Shown here in pieces: positions 35,305 through 43,212 of a stretch of DNA of 64,000 nt (its first letter is position 1; every line of letters starts with the position of its first letter). Position numbers and translations under genes: made by a program. This DNA comes from Streptomyces sp. CGMCC 4.7035 (GTDB lineage: Bacteria > Actinomycetota > Actinomycetes > Streptomycetales > Streptomycetaceae), in NCBI RefSeq assembly GCF_031583065.1, contig NZ_CP134053.1, forward strand, positions 6,365,001 through 6,429,000. The letters run 5' to 3'. The notes below the pieces were generated by a model. That model was not told the DNA's origin. It searched no databases and worked only from the letters and a program-made list of their open reading frames with translations.

Positions 35305-36933
35305 TCAGATGTGCGCCGCTCCCGCACCCGCCTCCGCGTTCTCCCCCCGCTTGGTGAACAGCGCCACCCCCACCGCGACCACCGCGACCACCGCCGCGAC
35401 CAGGCACGCCAGGCTCATCCCGGAGAGGAACGTGTCGTGCGCGACGCCCGTGATCTTCTCGGCGATCGCGGCCGGCGTCCCCTTCGCCACCGGAGCGACA
35501 CCCTGCTGGACCGCCTGCGAGGTCTGTTCGAGCTGCGCGGGGGTGAGCGGCGGCAGCTTGGCGGCCGCCCAGTTGCCCGGCAGGTCGTTGTCCACGCGGG
35601 AGGCCATCACCGCGCCCAGGACCGCCGTGCCGAGGCTGCCGCCGATCTGCATCGCGGCCTGCTGGAGGCCACCGGCCACACCCGACAGCTCCATCGCCGC
35701 GTTGCCCACGATGACCTCGGTGGCGCCGACCATCACCGGGGCGAGGCCGAGGCCGAGCAGGGCGAACCAGATCGACATGACGCCGCTGCCGGTGCCCGCC
35801 TCCAGCCTCGACATGCCGAACATCGCGATGGCGGTGAGCGCCATGCCGCCGGCCAGCGGGATGCGCGGGCCCACCTTGGTGATCACGGCGCCGGCGAGCG
35901 GCGAGCCGACGATCATCATGCCGGTCAGCGGCAGCAGGTGCAGGCCCGCGTCGACCGGGCTCATGCCGTGCACGTTCTGCAGGTAGAAGGTGACGAAGAA
36001 CAGGCCGCCCATGAAGGCGATCGCCATGAGCACCATCAGGACGACGCCCGCCGACAGCGCCACCGAGCGGAACAGCCCCAGGGGGATCAGCGGCTCCTTC
36101 ACCTTCGTCTCCCAGAAGGAGAAGAAGGCGAAGCCCACCACGGACACGCCGATGAACAGCCAGGTCTTTCCGTCGCCCCAGCCCCAGGCCGGGGCCTTGA
36201 TGAGGGCCCAGACCAGGCAGAACATGGCGCCGGACAGCAGCGCGATGCCGAGCAGGTCGAAGGAGCGCGGCGCGTTCTCGGCGCGGTGGTCGTTGAGGAT
36301 CAGCAGGCCGAGGACGAGCGCGATGGCGCCGACCGGCACATTGATGAAGAAGACGGACTGCCAGCTGACGTGCTGGACGAGCAGACCGCCGAGGATCGGG
36401 CCGCCCGCCGTGGAGGCGCCGATGACCATGCCCCAGATGCCGATCGCCATGTTCAGCTTCTCGGCCGGGAAGGTGGCCCGCAGCAGGCCGAGCGCGGCCG
36501 GCATCAGGAGCGCGCCGAACAGTCCCTGGAAGACACGGAAGGTCACTACGAGGGCGATGCTGTCGGACAGTCCGATGGCCCCGGAGGCGGCGGCGAAGCC
36601 GACCACGCCGATCAGGAAGGTCTGCCGGTGGCCGAAGCGGTCGCCGAGCTTGCCCGCGGTGATCAGGGTGACCGCGAGGGCGAGGAAGTAGGCGTTGGTG
36701 ATCCACTGGACGTCGGCGAAGCTGGCGCCCAGGTCCTTGGCGATGGCCGGGTTGGCGATGGCCACGATGGTGCCGTCGAGGGCGACCATCATCACGCCGA
36801 TGGCGACGGCGACGAGGGTGAACCACGGATGTCCGCGCAGCCCGCGCTCCTGCGCCGGCTCCGGCGGGGCCAGCGACCTGCCGGATGTCTTGTCCCCCGG
36901 TTCCGTCGCGTCGACGGTGGTCTGACTAGTCAT
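35305..36933 (-). CDS. MFS drug exporter, DHA2 (14-helix) family
   Basis: 542 aa. ATG at 36933 is preferred to an in-frame start 10 codons upstream (36963) because that one falls inside the operator/promoter. Signatures are VALDGTIVAIANPAIAKDL in helix 1, GKLGDRFGHRQ (motif A) and GASTAGGPILGGLL (motif C), with 14 hydrophobic segments. It exports toxic compounds by proton antiport, like QacA. The divergent TetR gene shares a 112-bp control region and almost certainly represses it. The Ala/Gly-rich C-terminus is cytoplasmic. Confidence 0.93.
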   Translation of the reverse strand: MTSQTTVDATEPGDKTSGRSLAPPEPAQERGLRGHPWFTLVAVAIGVMMVALDGTIVAIANPAIAKDLGASFADVQWITNAYFLALAVTLITAGKLGDRFGHRQTFLIGVVGFAAASGAIGLSDSIALVVTFRVFQGLFGALLMPAALGLLRATFPAEKLNMAIGIWGMVIGASTAGGPILGGLLVQHVSWQSVFFINVPVGAIALVLGLLILNDHRAENAPRSFDLLGIALLSGAMFCLVWALIKAPAWGWGDGKTWLFIGVSVVGFAFFSFWETKVKEPLIPLGLFRSVALSAGVVLMVLMAIAFMGGLFFVTFYLQNVHGMSPVDAGLHLLPLTGMMIVGSPLAGAVITKVGPRIPLAGGMALTAIAMFGMSRLEAGTGSGVMSIWFALLGLGLAPVMVGATEVIVGNAAMELSGVAGGLQQAAMQIGGSLGTAVLGAVMASRVDNDLPGNWAAAKLPPLTPAQLEQTSQAVQQGVAPVAKGTPAAIAEKITGVAHDTFLSGMSLACLVAAVVAVVAVGVALFTKRGENAEAGAGAAHI

Positions 36934-36947
36934 GCGTTCGAGGCTAG

Positions 36948-36992
36948 TGTCAGCCGCTGACAATTGACAAACCTATTCACAAGTCGGTAACT
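36948..36992. promoter_or_regulatory. TetR/MFS divergent promoter and operator
   Basis: A perfect 15-bp palindrome TGTCAGCCGCTGACA (36948-36962) lies 15 bp from the exporter start. It is immediately followed by TTGACA (36964-36969), a consensus -35 reading toward tetR, with GTAACT 17 bp downstream as -10. A repressor on the palindrome would block both directions. Confidence 0.65.
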
Positions 36993-37045
36993 GTCACGAC
37001 ACCCGCCGATAGGCTGAACCGGGCGGATGAACGAAATGAGGACAC

Positions 37046-37687
37046 ATGGAGACGGCGTCCGGCCCAGGGCTGCGTGAGCGCAAGAAGCAGCGCACCCGCG
37101 ACGCGCTGCTGCACGCCGCCTTGGAGCTGTTCCTCACCCACGGGTACGAGCGGACGACGGTCGACGAGATCGCCGAGGTCGTCGGGGTCTCGCAGCGCAC
37201 CTTCTTCCGGTACTTCACCGGCAAGGAGGAGGCCGTCTTCTTCGCCCATTCCATAGCGGAGTCGCAGTTCGTGGACGCGGTGCGCCACCGCCCGCCCGAC
37301 GAGGCGCCGCTGGAGGCGCTGCGGCAGGCGGTCCTGGAGGGCTGGGACGGCATCGGCGAGGCCATCGAGCAGATCGTCCCGCTCGAACTCCATCTGCGCA
37401 CCTACCGGTTGATCGAGTCGACGCCGGTCCTGTTCGCCACCCATCTGCGTCGCCAGGCGGAGCTGGAGGAGGAGATCGCCCGCGTGATCGCCGACCGCGA
37501 GGGGCTCGACGTGGACGCGGACCCGCGGCCACGGGTCGCGGTGGCCGTGTTCGGTGGGGTGATGCGGGTGACGGAGCGCCTGTGGAGCACGGACGGGGAC
37601 GTCAGCCTGTCCGCGATGCGCGAACTGACCCTCTCGTACCTCGACGCCGTGGGTCCCGCACTGGCGGAGAAATGGCGCATGGAGTGA
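37046..37687 (+). CDS. TetR-family transcriptional regulator
   Basis: 213 aa, ATG with GAGG 5 nt upstream. The N-terminal HTH is canonical: RKKQRTRDALLHAALELFL, TTVDEIAEVVGVSQRTFFRYF, GKEEAVFF (residues about 10-65). The C-terminal all-helical domain is of the MftR/AcrR-like type seen next to DHA2 exporters. It is divergent from the exporter at 35305-36933, whose control region holds a perfect palindrome, so autoregulation and ligand-induced derepression of drug efflux are expected. Confidence 0.93.
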   Translation: METASGPGLRERKKQRTRDALLHAALELFLTHGYERTTVDEIAEVVGVSQRTFFRYFTGKEEAVFFAHSIAESQFVDAVRHRPPDEAPLEALRQAVLEGWDGIGEAIEQIVPLELHLRTYRLIESTPVLFATHLRRQAELEEEIARVIADREGLDVDADPRPRVAVAVFGGVMRVTERLWSTDGDVSLSAMRELTLSYLDAVGPALAEKWRME

Positions 37688-37690
37688 GAC

Positions 37691-37910
37691 CGCGTCACAT
37701 CCCGACGCGTCAAGCGGATTCCCGGCGCGCAAGCCGCCACGCGCGACCGGCCGAGTGAAGGAACGATCACACAGAGCGTCAAGTGACGCACACCTCATCG
37801 ACGCAGCGTGACCATCAGGCGTAAATCGCGTCCGATTTGCCGCAATTGTCTCACGCGAAACGTGAGACGCGTCACTCGGCCAACGCGAGACACTCTCGTT
37901 CTCCTAGTGT
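37691..37910 (+). promoter_or_regulatory. Cluster of GCGTCA motifs and a GTCTCACG dyad upstream of the DUF1023 gene
   Basis: GCGTCA/TGACGC occurs at least five times between 37691 and 37876, including the perfect dyad GCGTCAAGTGACGC (37776-37789). A second perfect dyad GTCTCACG-N5-CGTGAGAC occupies 37848-37868, 37 bp before the -10 candidate TAGTGT (37905-37910), which ends 9 nt before the start. The pattern implies one or two dedicated regulators. Confidence 0.55.
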
Positions 37911-37919
37911 GTCCTTCCA

Positions 37920-39137
37920 GTGACTTCCTTCGACACATCCCCGCAACTCAACGTCTGGCGCGCGCTGCTCGCGTTGGGCGTGGTCTTCGTGATGCTCGCG
38001 ACGACCGGCTGGACCGCCGTGCGCAGCCATCGCACCGCCTCGCCCCTGGAGGCGTCGCGCACCGCGTGGGAGCACGGAAGGATCGCCGGGCACCGCCTGC
38101 CCGACCCGGCCGCGAGCCCGGCCCTGATCGCCCAGTTCTTCGCCTCGCTCAACGCCCACCAGCGCTCCCGGCTCGCCCACCGCTACCCGCTCGCGGTCGG
38201 CAACATGAACGGGGCGCCCGTACGGCTGCGCTACGACGCCAACCGCATCGCCCTCGACAAGCAGCGCAAGGTCGAGCGGGCCCGGATGCACGACGACCGG
38301 CTGTCGGCCGTCGGCCAGCAGGCGGCGGGCCGGCGCATGCACCGCTTCGAGTCGCTGATGCGGAATAACCGGCAGATCCTCGCGTTCGACCCGGCGGGCT
38401 CGGGCCGCGTGGCCGAGGTCTTCGGGAACCTGAACAAGGCCGAGCGGATCTCCGTCGTCGTCCCCGGCGTCGACACCGACCTGCTCACCTTCCAGCGCAC
38501 CTTCCGCAAGTACTCGGCACCGGTCGGCATGGCCAGGTCGCTGTACACGGCCGAGCGCGCGGCGAGCCCCCTGACCCGTACGGCCGTGATCGCCTGGGCG
38601 GACTACACCTCACCCGGCGGAATCGGCGTGGAGGCGGCCACGGCGATGCGCGCCGAGGAGGGCGCCGTCCGACTGAACGCCCTGGTCCGCGCCCTGCCCG
38701 GCAGCTCGCCCGTCCAGCTGTACTGCCACAGCTACGGCTCGGTGCTGTGCGGCGTCGCCGCGCACACAGTGCCGTCGCGGGTGTCCGACATAGCCGTGGC
38801 GGGCAGCCCCGGCATGCGGACCGAGACGGCCGCCGGACTGCACACCACGGCCCGGGTATGGGCCATGCGGGACGCCGACGACTGGATCCAGGACGTGCCG
38901 CACCTGGAGGTCGGCGGCCTCGGTCACGGAGCCGACCCGGTCTCGCACGACTTCGGGGCACGGGTGCTGTCCGCGCGGGACGCGAAGGGTCACGCCGGAT
39001 ATTTCGAACCGGGCACCGACAGTCTGCGCAACTTCGCCGAGATCGGCGTCGGCGCGTACCGCGCGGTGCGGTGCGCACATGACGATGACGCGTGCCGGAC
39101 TGGTTTGTCCGGTACGACGTCGGCCGGACGCGCGTAG
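37920..39137 (+). CDS. Alpha/beta-hydrolase, DUF1023 family, membrane-anchored
   Basis: 405 aa, GTG, probably leaderless (TAGTGT ends 9 nt upstream). A signal-anchor helix at 12-33 (ALLALGVVFVMLATTGW) is followed by a helical domain and then the DUF1023 hydrolase: VVVPGVDTDLLTFQRTF near 181, nucleophile elbow CHSYGSVLCG (GxSxG-like) near 264, and VAGSPGMR near 288. Asp in DADDWIQDV and His in SHDFGARV complete the triad. Actinobacterial DUF1023 proteins are wall-side lipase/esterase-like enzymes of unknown substrate. Its leader holds two perfect dyads. Confidence 0.85.
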   Translation: MTSFDTSPQLNVWRALLALGVVFVMLATTGWTAVRSHRTASPLEASRTAWEHGRIAGHRLPDPAASPALIAQFFASLNAHQRSRLAHRYPLAVGNMNGAPVRLRYDANRIALDKQRKVERARMHDDRLSAVGQQAAGRRMHRFESLMRNNRQILAFDPAGSGRVAEVFGNLNKAERISVVVPGVDTDLLTFQRTFRKYSAPVGMARSLYTAERAASPLTRTAVIAWADYTSPGGIGVEAATAMRAEEGAVRLNALVRALPGSSPVQLYCHSYGSVLCGVAAHTVPSRVSDIAVAGSPGMRTETAAGLHTTARVWAMRDADDWIQDVPHLEVGGLGHGADPVSHDFGARVLSARDAKGHAGYFEPGTDSLRNFAEIGVGAYRAVRCAHDDDACRTGLSGTTSAGRA

Positions 39138-39202
39138 AAAACCAGGTATTGCGGTCTGTCGGGGGAGTCACGAAGGAGCTCGTGCCGCATACGATGACCC
39201 GT

Positions 39203-40048
39203 ATGGGTGACGTACTGGCCGGATTTCATGCCGCCTGGGAGTTCCAGTCCGACTCCGTGCTCATCCGCTTCGAACGGGGGATTCGTACGCCGAAGCTGTT
39301 CCAGGCGCTCGGCGAACGCCGTATCCCCCTGGAGGCGATCGCGGGGGTGACGCTGACTCAGGGCAAGCGCGGGACGGTGGTCCTGCACGCTGTGCCGAGG
39401 CCCGGCGCCGACCCGCTGATGGAGGCGGCGGACGGGCAGCTCAAGGAGACCTCCGACCCCTACCGGCTGGTCCTGCCCGCCGACCGCGAGACCCTCGCCG
39501 AGTACTACGCGGACGAGTTGCGCGCCCTGCTCACCGGGGACGGCGGCCCGGCCGACCGGTTCCTGGTCGCGCCGCCCGAGGCGCCGCTGCAGTTCAAGGC
39601 CTACGACGCGAAGGCGTCCTTCGACGGCAGGGCGGTGTCCTTCCGGTGGTTCTGGACGGGCGCGTCCTCCGCCAAGTGGAAGGCCGGCGACCAGAGTTTC
39701 CCGGTCACCGGCCTCAGTGGGGTGGAGTGGCGCTCGCCGGAGGTCTTCGAGGGGCATCTGCGGCTGTTACGGCGGGACGGCATGCCGCCGGCTCAACCGG
39801 ATCAGGACCCGGCTGCTGTGGTCTTCGGGCTCGGCTATGGACCTGTGCACGAGTCGTTGCCGTTCGCTGCCGCGGTGCTGGCCGCGGTGCGGGCGGCGGG
39901 CCCCGCCCCGGCCGCGGTGCCCGCGGCTCGCCGGGACCCCGCGGACATCGCCGAGCGGATCCGGCATCTCGGGGAGTTGCACGAGGCGGGGCTCGTGACG
40001 GACGAGGAGTTCTCCTCGAAGAAGGCGGAGTTGTTGGCGGAGCTTTAG
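39203..40048 (+). CDS. DUF4429 protein with C-terminal SHOCT motif
   Basis: 281 aa. The ATG at 39203 is 7 nt after TACGAT (39190-39195), with no ribosome binding site: leaderless. Two tandem DUF4429 beta domains (MGDVLAGFHAAWEFQSD... and LQFKAYDAKASFDGRAVSFR... near 132) are pleckstrin-like folds. A Pro/Ala linker leads to a SHOCT segment (ERIRHLGELHEAGLVTDEEF, near 250-270), a short oligomerisation motif. A cytoplasmic membrane-sensing or signalling role is plausible, but no function is known. Confidence 0.85.
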   Translation: MGDVLAGFHAAWEFQSDSVLIRFERGIRTPKLFQALGERRIPLEAIAGVTLTQGKRGTVVLHAVPRPGADPLMEAADGQLKETSDPYRLVLPADRETLAEYYADELRALLTGDGGPADRFLVAPPEAPLQFKAYDAKASFDGRAVSFRWFWTGASSAKWKAGDQSFPVTGLSGVEWRSPEVFEGHLRLLRRDGMPPAQPDQDPAAVVFGLGYGPVHESLPFAAAVLAAVRAAGPAPAAVPAARRDPADIAERIRHLGELHEAGLVTDEEFSSKKAELLAEL

Positions 40049-40091
40049 CGTCTGCCGGGCACGGACCGACGTCGGCCGCGGGCCGTGTGTC

Positions 40092-40153
40092 GTTGCTCAC
40101 GCCCACGCGGCGGAGCCGCATATGTCACAGCCCCGCACCCCTGAAGGGGCGCG
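40092..40153. repeat. Interspersed repeat, cgcccacgcggcggagccgc type, copy 1
   Basis: Shares about 60 bp with 49093-49153: gttgctc, cgcccacgcggcggagccgca, atgtcacagccc and a closing hairpin around ggggcgcgg. It lies between convergent genes, where it could serve as terminator. Confidence 0.75.
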
Positions 40154-40177
40154 GTTCCCCACCGTCCCACCGAACCC

Positions 40178-41194
40178 CTACTCCCTCCCCGCCGACGCGA
40201 ACCGCATGTCCGGGTAGCGGTCGCCTGCCACCTTTGAGGCGATCGGTTCCAGCAGCGCCAGTTCGGCCTCCGTCAGGACGATCCTCGTCGCCGCCACGTT
40301 CTCCTCGACGCGTGAGCTCTTGGTCGTGCCCGGGATCGGGACGACCGACAGGCCCTGCACCGCCGCCTGCTGCTGGACCCACGCCAGCGCGATCTGCGCC
40401 GGCGAGGCACCGTGGGCCTCGGCGACGGACCGGACCGGCTCCAGGAGCGCCACGTTGGCGGCCGCGTTCTCGCCCGTGAAGCGGGGCAGCGTACGGCGGA
40501 AGTCCTGGTCCGTGAGGTCCGTGTCGGCGTTCGAGAAAGAGCCCGTCAGGAAGCCTCGGCCCAGCGGCGAGTACGGCACCAGGGCCACGCCCAGCTCCTT
40601 GGCGGCCGGTACCACGTTCGCCTCGATGTCCCGGCTGAACAGCGACCACTCCGACTGCACGGCGGCGATCGGGTGCACGGCCCGGGCCGCGCGCAGCTCG
40701 CCCGCCGTGACCTCGCTCAGGCCCAGGTGCTTGACCTTGCCCTCGCGCACCAGCTCCGCCATGGCGCCGACGGTCTCCTCGATCGGCACGTTCACATCCC
40801 GGCGGTGCATGTAGTAGAGGTCGATGACGTCGACGTCCAGGCGCTTCAGGCTCGCCTCGACGGACTGCCGGACATACGGCGGGTCGTTGCGGATGACCCG
40901 CTTCGTCGGGTCGTCGGGCGAGGTCGTGATCGCGAACTTCGTGGCGATGACCACCTCGTCCCGGTGCGCCTTGAAGAACGGCGACAGGAACTTCTCGTTC
41001 TCCCCCGCGCCGTACATGTCCGCCGTGTCGTAGAGCGTGACGCCCAGCTCCAGCGCCCGCTCCAGGGCGGCGCGCGACTGGCCGGCGTCCGCGGGACCGT
41101 ACGCCCAGCTCATGCCCATGCAGCCCAGGCCCTGCACGCCCACCTCCGGGCCGTCGGTACCGAGGGGGGCCTTCGCGATCCTGCTGTCCGTCAT
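40178..41194 (-). CDS. Aldo/keto reductase
   Basis: 338 aa. The ATG overlaps the upstream merR stop (ATGA, 41191-41194) and has GGAGAGG 5 nt upstream. It is an NADPH-dependent (alpha/beta)8-barrel with an intact tetrad: Asp and Tyr in YDTADMYG near 62, Lys in VIATKF near 93, and His in DLYYMHRRD near 136. Then come GLSEV and the coenzyme-binding VPIPGTTKSSRVEENV near 300. It reduces aldehydes or ketones. Coupling to a MerR sensor suggests detoxification of reactive carbonyls or electrophiles. Confidence 0.93.
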   Translation of the reverse strand: MTDSRIAKAPLGTDGPEVGVQGLGCMGMSWAYGPADAGQSRAALERALELGVTLYDTADMYGAGENEKFLSPFFKAHRDEVVIATKFAITTSPDDPTKRVIRNDPPYVRQSVEASLKRLDVDVIDLYYMHRRDVNVPIEETVGAMAELVREGKVKHLGLSEVTAGELRAARAVHPIAAVQSEWSLFSRDIEANVVPAAKELGVALVPYSPLGRGFLTGSFSNADTDLTDQDFRRTLPRFTGENAAANVALLEPVRSVAEAHGASPAQIALAWVQQQAAVQGLSVVPIPGTTKSSRVEENVAATRIVLTEAELALLEPIASKVAGDRYPDMRFASAGRE

Positions 41195-41667
41195 CGGGGC
41201 CTCTCCGACGCCAGGGCGCGCCCGGCGTCCGCGTAGAAATCGATCTTTCGGTTCAGCACCGCGAGCGTGTCCTGAAGCTCCGCGATGCGGGCGAGCACGT
41301 CCTGGCGGGTCGCCTCCAGGAGTTCGTAGCGCTCGCCGTAGGTGTGGTCCCCGGCGCGCACCAGTTCCGCGTAGCGCACCATGTCGGCGACGGGCATACC
41401 GGTGAGCCGGAGCTTGCCGACGAGGTCGAGCCATCTCAGGTCGGCGTTGCAGTAGCGACGCTGGCCGGTGTGGGAGCGGTCGACGTGGGGCATCAGCCCG
41501 ATCCGCTCGTACCAGCGCAGGGTGTGCGCCGTCAGACCGGTGAAGGCGACGACCTCACTGATCGTGTAGCTGTCCTGCCCGTCCGGGCGCGGGTGCCCCA
41601 CGGGCGGCACTTCGCAGACGTCGGTCCCGTTTTCGGCCGCCTCGGCCAAGGTCTCGATCACCGTCAT
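41191..41667 (-). CDS. MerR-family regulator (NmlR/AdhR-like)
   Basis: 158 aa from the ATG at 41667, with GGAGG upstream. A 35-residue extension with one Cys precedes the MerR winged helix: YTISEVVAFTGLTAHTLRWYERIGLMPHV, then RRYCNADLRWLDLVGKLRLTGMPVADM. The C-terminal coiled coil is at 110-155. Metal-binding Cys clusters of true MerR are absent. A lone Cys in RRYCNADLRW is near where AdhR/NmlR-type carbonyl sensors keep theirs. Operon partner: aldo/keto reductase. Operator: perfect-type dyad at 41685-41702. Confidence 0.9.
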   Translation of the reverse strand: MTVIETLAEAAENGTDVCEVPPVGHPRPDGQDSYTISEVVAFTGLTAHTLRWYERIGLMPHVDRSHTGQRRYCNADLRWLDLVGKLRLTGMPVADMVRYAELVRAGDHTYGERYELLEATRQDVLARIAELQDTLAVLNRKIDFYADAGRALASERPR

Positions 41668-41684
41668 GGCCTCCACGCTAAAAC

Positions 41685-41702
41685 CTTCGAGTGCACTCCA
41701 AG
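41685..41702 (-). promoter_or_regulatory. MerR-type operator in the merR-AKR promoter
   Basis: CTTGGAGTGCACTCGAAG on the minus strand is symmetrical except at one pair and is the form bound by NmlR/AdhR-like MerR proteins, which sit between -35 and -10 with a long spacer. It ends 17 bp before the merR start. Confidence 0.7.
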
Positions 41703-41762
41703 CAAGCGGAATCCGGGGAAAATACGGAGACCGGGCGGGCGGGCGTGACTAGCGTGCGCCTC

Positions 41763-42242
41763 ATGAGTCTTGTACGCCGGGCCGTGCCCGAGGATGCCGA
41801 AGAACTGCTGCGCCTGCGCCAGGTGATGATCGACTCGGTCTTCACGGCCGGCTCCTCCGGCTCAGCCACGCAGTGGCACGCGGAGTCGCTGCCGACCGTA
41901 CGCCGTCGGCTCGCCGATCCGGACGGCGGCTTCGCGGCGTTCGTGGTCGACCACCCGGAGCGGCCCGAGGCGCTGGCGGCGCTGGTGGCCGGGACGATCG
42001 AGTACCGGATCGGACGGGCGGGCAATCCGCACGGGCGGGTGGGACACGTCTTCAGCGTCGCCACGGACCCCGACGCGCGCCGCCGCGGGTACGCCCGCGC
42101 CTGCATGGAGACGCTGCTGGACTGGTTCCGGGAGCGGGACGTCCGGCAGGTGGACCTGAACGCGTCCGCCCAGGCCGAGCCGCTGTACGCGTCGCTGGGC
42201 TTCGTGCGCAAGCCGGACCCCTCGATGCGGCTGGAGCTCTGA
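41763..42242 (+). CDS. GNAT-family N-acetyltransferase
   Basis: 159 aa, ATG at 41763. GACTAG (41747-41752) may be its -10, leaving only a few leader bases. GNAT fold: VRRAVPEDAEELLRLR start, then beta4-alpha3 acetyl-CoA site VFSVATDPDARRRGYARACM near 98-117 (R/Q-x-x-G-x-G/A variant RRRGYA), and LNASAQAEPLYASLGF near 135-150. Substrate unknown. It is followed after 19 bp by the beta-lactamase-like gene, which appears to have its own leaderless promoter. Confidence 0.88.
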   Translation: MSLVRRAVPEDAEELLRLRQVMIDSVFTAGSSGSATQWHAESLPTVRRRLADPDGGFAAFVVDHPERPEALAALVAGTIEYRIGRAGNPHGRVGHVFSVATDPDARRRGYARACMETLLDWFRERDVRQVDLNASAQAEPLYASLGFVRKPDPSMRLEL

Positions 42243-42261
42243 AGCGCTTAGCCTCGTACGC

Positions 42262-43083
42262 ATGTCGTTGCAGAGCCTGGCGCTGATCGAGAACTGGCCC
42301 GTCCCCACCGCCGCTGCGGCCGTCGTGCGTGCGGACGGGGGTGTGCTCGGGACGCACGGGCCGGCCGGTCACCGTTTCCCGCTGGCCTCGGTCACCAAGC
42401 CGCTCGCCGCGTACGCGGTGCTCGTCGCGTACGAGGAGGGGGCGATCGAGCTGGACGAGCCCGCCGGGCCGGCCGGTTCGACGGTCCGTCATCTCCTCGC
42501 GCACACCTCCGGGCTGGCGTTCGACGAGCACCGGGTGACGTCGGCTCCCGGTGAGCGGCGGCTGTACTCGAACGCCGGGTTCGAGGTACTGGGCGATCAT
42601 GTGGCGAAGGCGACGGACATCCCGTTCGCGGAGTACCTGCGGCAAGCGGTGCTGGAGCCGCTCGGCATGACGTCGACGAGCCTTGAGGGCTCCCCGGCGA
42701 AGGACGGTGTCTCGACGGTCGACGACCTCGTGCGCTTCGCCGCCGAGGTGCAGGCGCCGCGGCTGCTGGATGTGCGGACGGTGGCCGAGGCGATGACGGT
42801 GCAGTACCCCGGGACGAAGGGGGTGCTGCCCGGGTACGGGCATCAGAACCCCAACGACTGGGGGCTCGGCTTCGAGATCCGCGACGGGAAGTCACCGCAC
42901 TGGACGGGGAGTTCGTCCTCGCCCAGGACCTTCGGGCACTTCGGTCAGTCGGGTACGTTCCTGTGGGTCGATCCGGAGGCGGGGGTGGCGTGCGTCGCCC
43001 TGACGGACCGGGCGTTCGGGCCTTGGGCGGTCGAGGTGTGGCCTGTCTTCACGGATGCGGTGCTGGCGGAGGTGCGGGGCTGA
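42262..43083 (+). CDS. Beta-lactamase-family serine hydrolase
   Basis: 273 aa, leaderless (TAGCCT, 42249-42254, ends 7 nt before ATG). Class C beta-lactamase/esterase fold without a signal peptide, so cytoplasmic. Catalytic SxxK is SVTK near 44, YxN is YSN near 102, and the third motif is HFGQSG near 229. Such proteins are esterases, D-aminopeptidases or lactamase relatives; the missing export signal argues against antibiotic resistance. Its stop is followed by the interspersed repeat at 43108-43212. Confidence 0.88.
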   Translation: MSLQSLALIENWPVPTAAAAVVRADGGVLGTHGPAGHRFPLASVTKPLAAYAVLVAYEEGAIELDEPAGPAGSTVRHLLAHTSGLAFDEHRVTSAPGERRLYSNAGFEVLGDHVAKATDIPFAEYLRQAVLEPLGMTSTSLEGSPAKDGVSTVDDLVRFAAEVQAPRLLDVRTVAEAMTVQYPGTKGVLPGYGHQNPNDWGLGFEIRDGKSPHWTGSSSSPRTFGHFGQSGTFLWVDPEAGVACVALTDRAFGPWAVEVWPVFTDAVLAEVRG

Positions 43084-43107
43084 GGTCCGCCGTCGAGTGC
43101 GGCTGGT

Positions 43108-43212
43108 TCTTTTCGCCCCCGCCGCCCCTACCTTCCCGTCCCTGGGGGCTGCGCCCCCAGACCCCCGCTGTCGGCCTTGCGGCCTCGTCCTCAAACGCCG
43201 GACGGGCTGGAG
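43108..43212. repeat. Interspersed Streptomyces intergenic repeat (reverse copy), overlapping pirin 3' end
   Basis: It begins tcgcccccgccgccccta, contains the palindrome tgggggctgcgcccccag, and ends cctcaaacgccggacgggct. It is the reverse counterpart of 35065-35180, between convergent genes, and it encodes the last seven residues of pirin. Confidence 0.75.
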
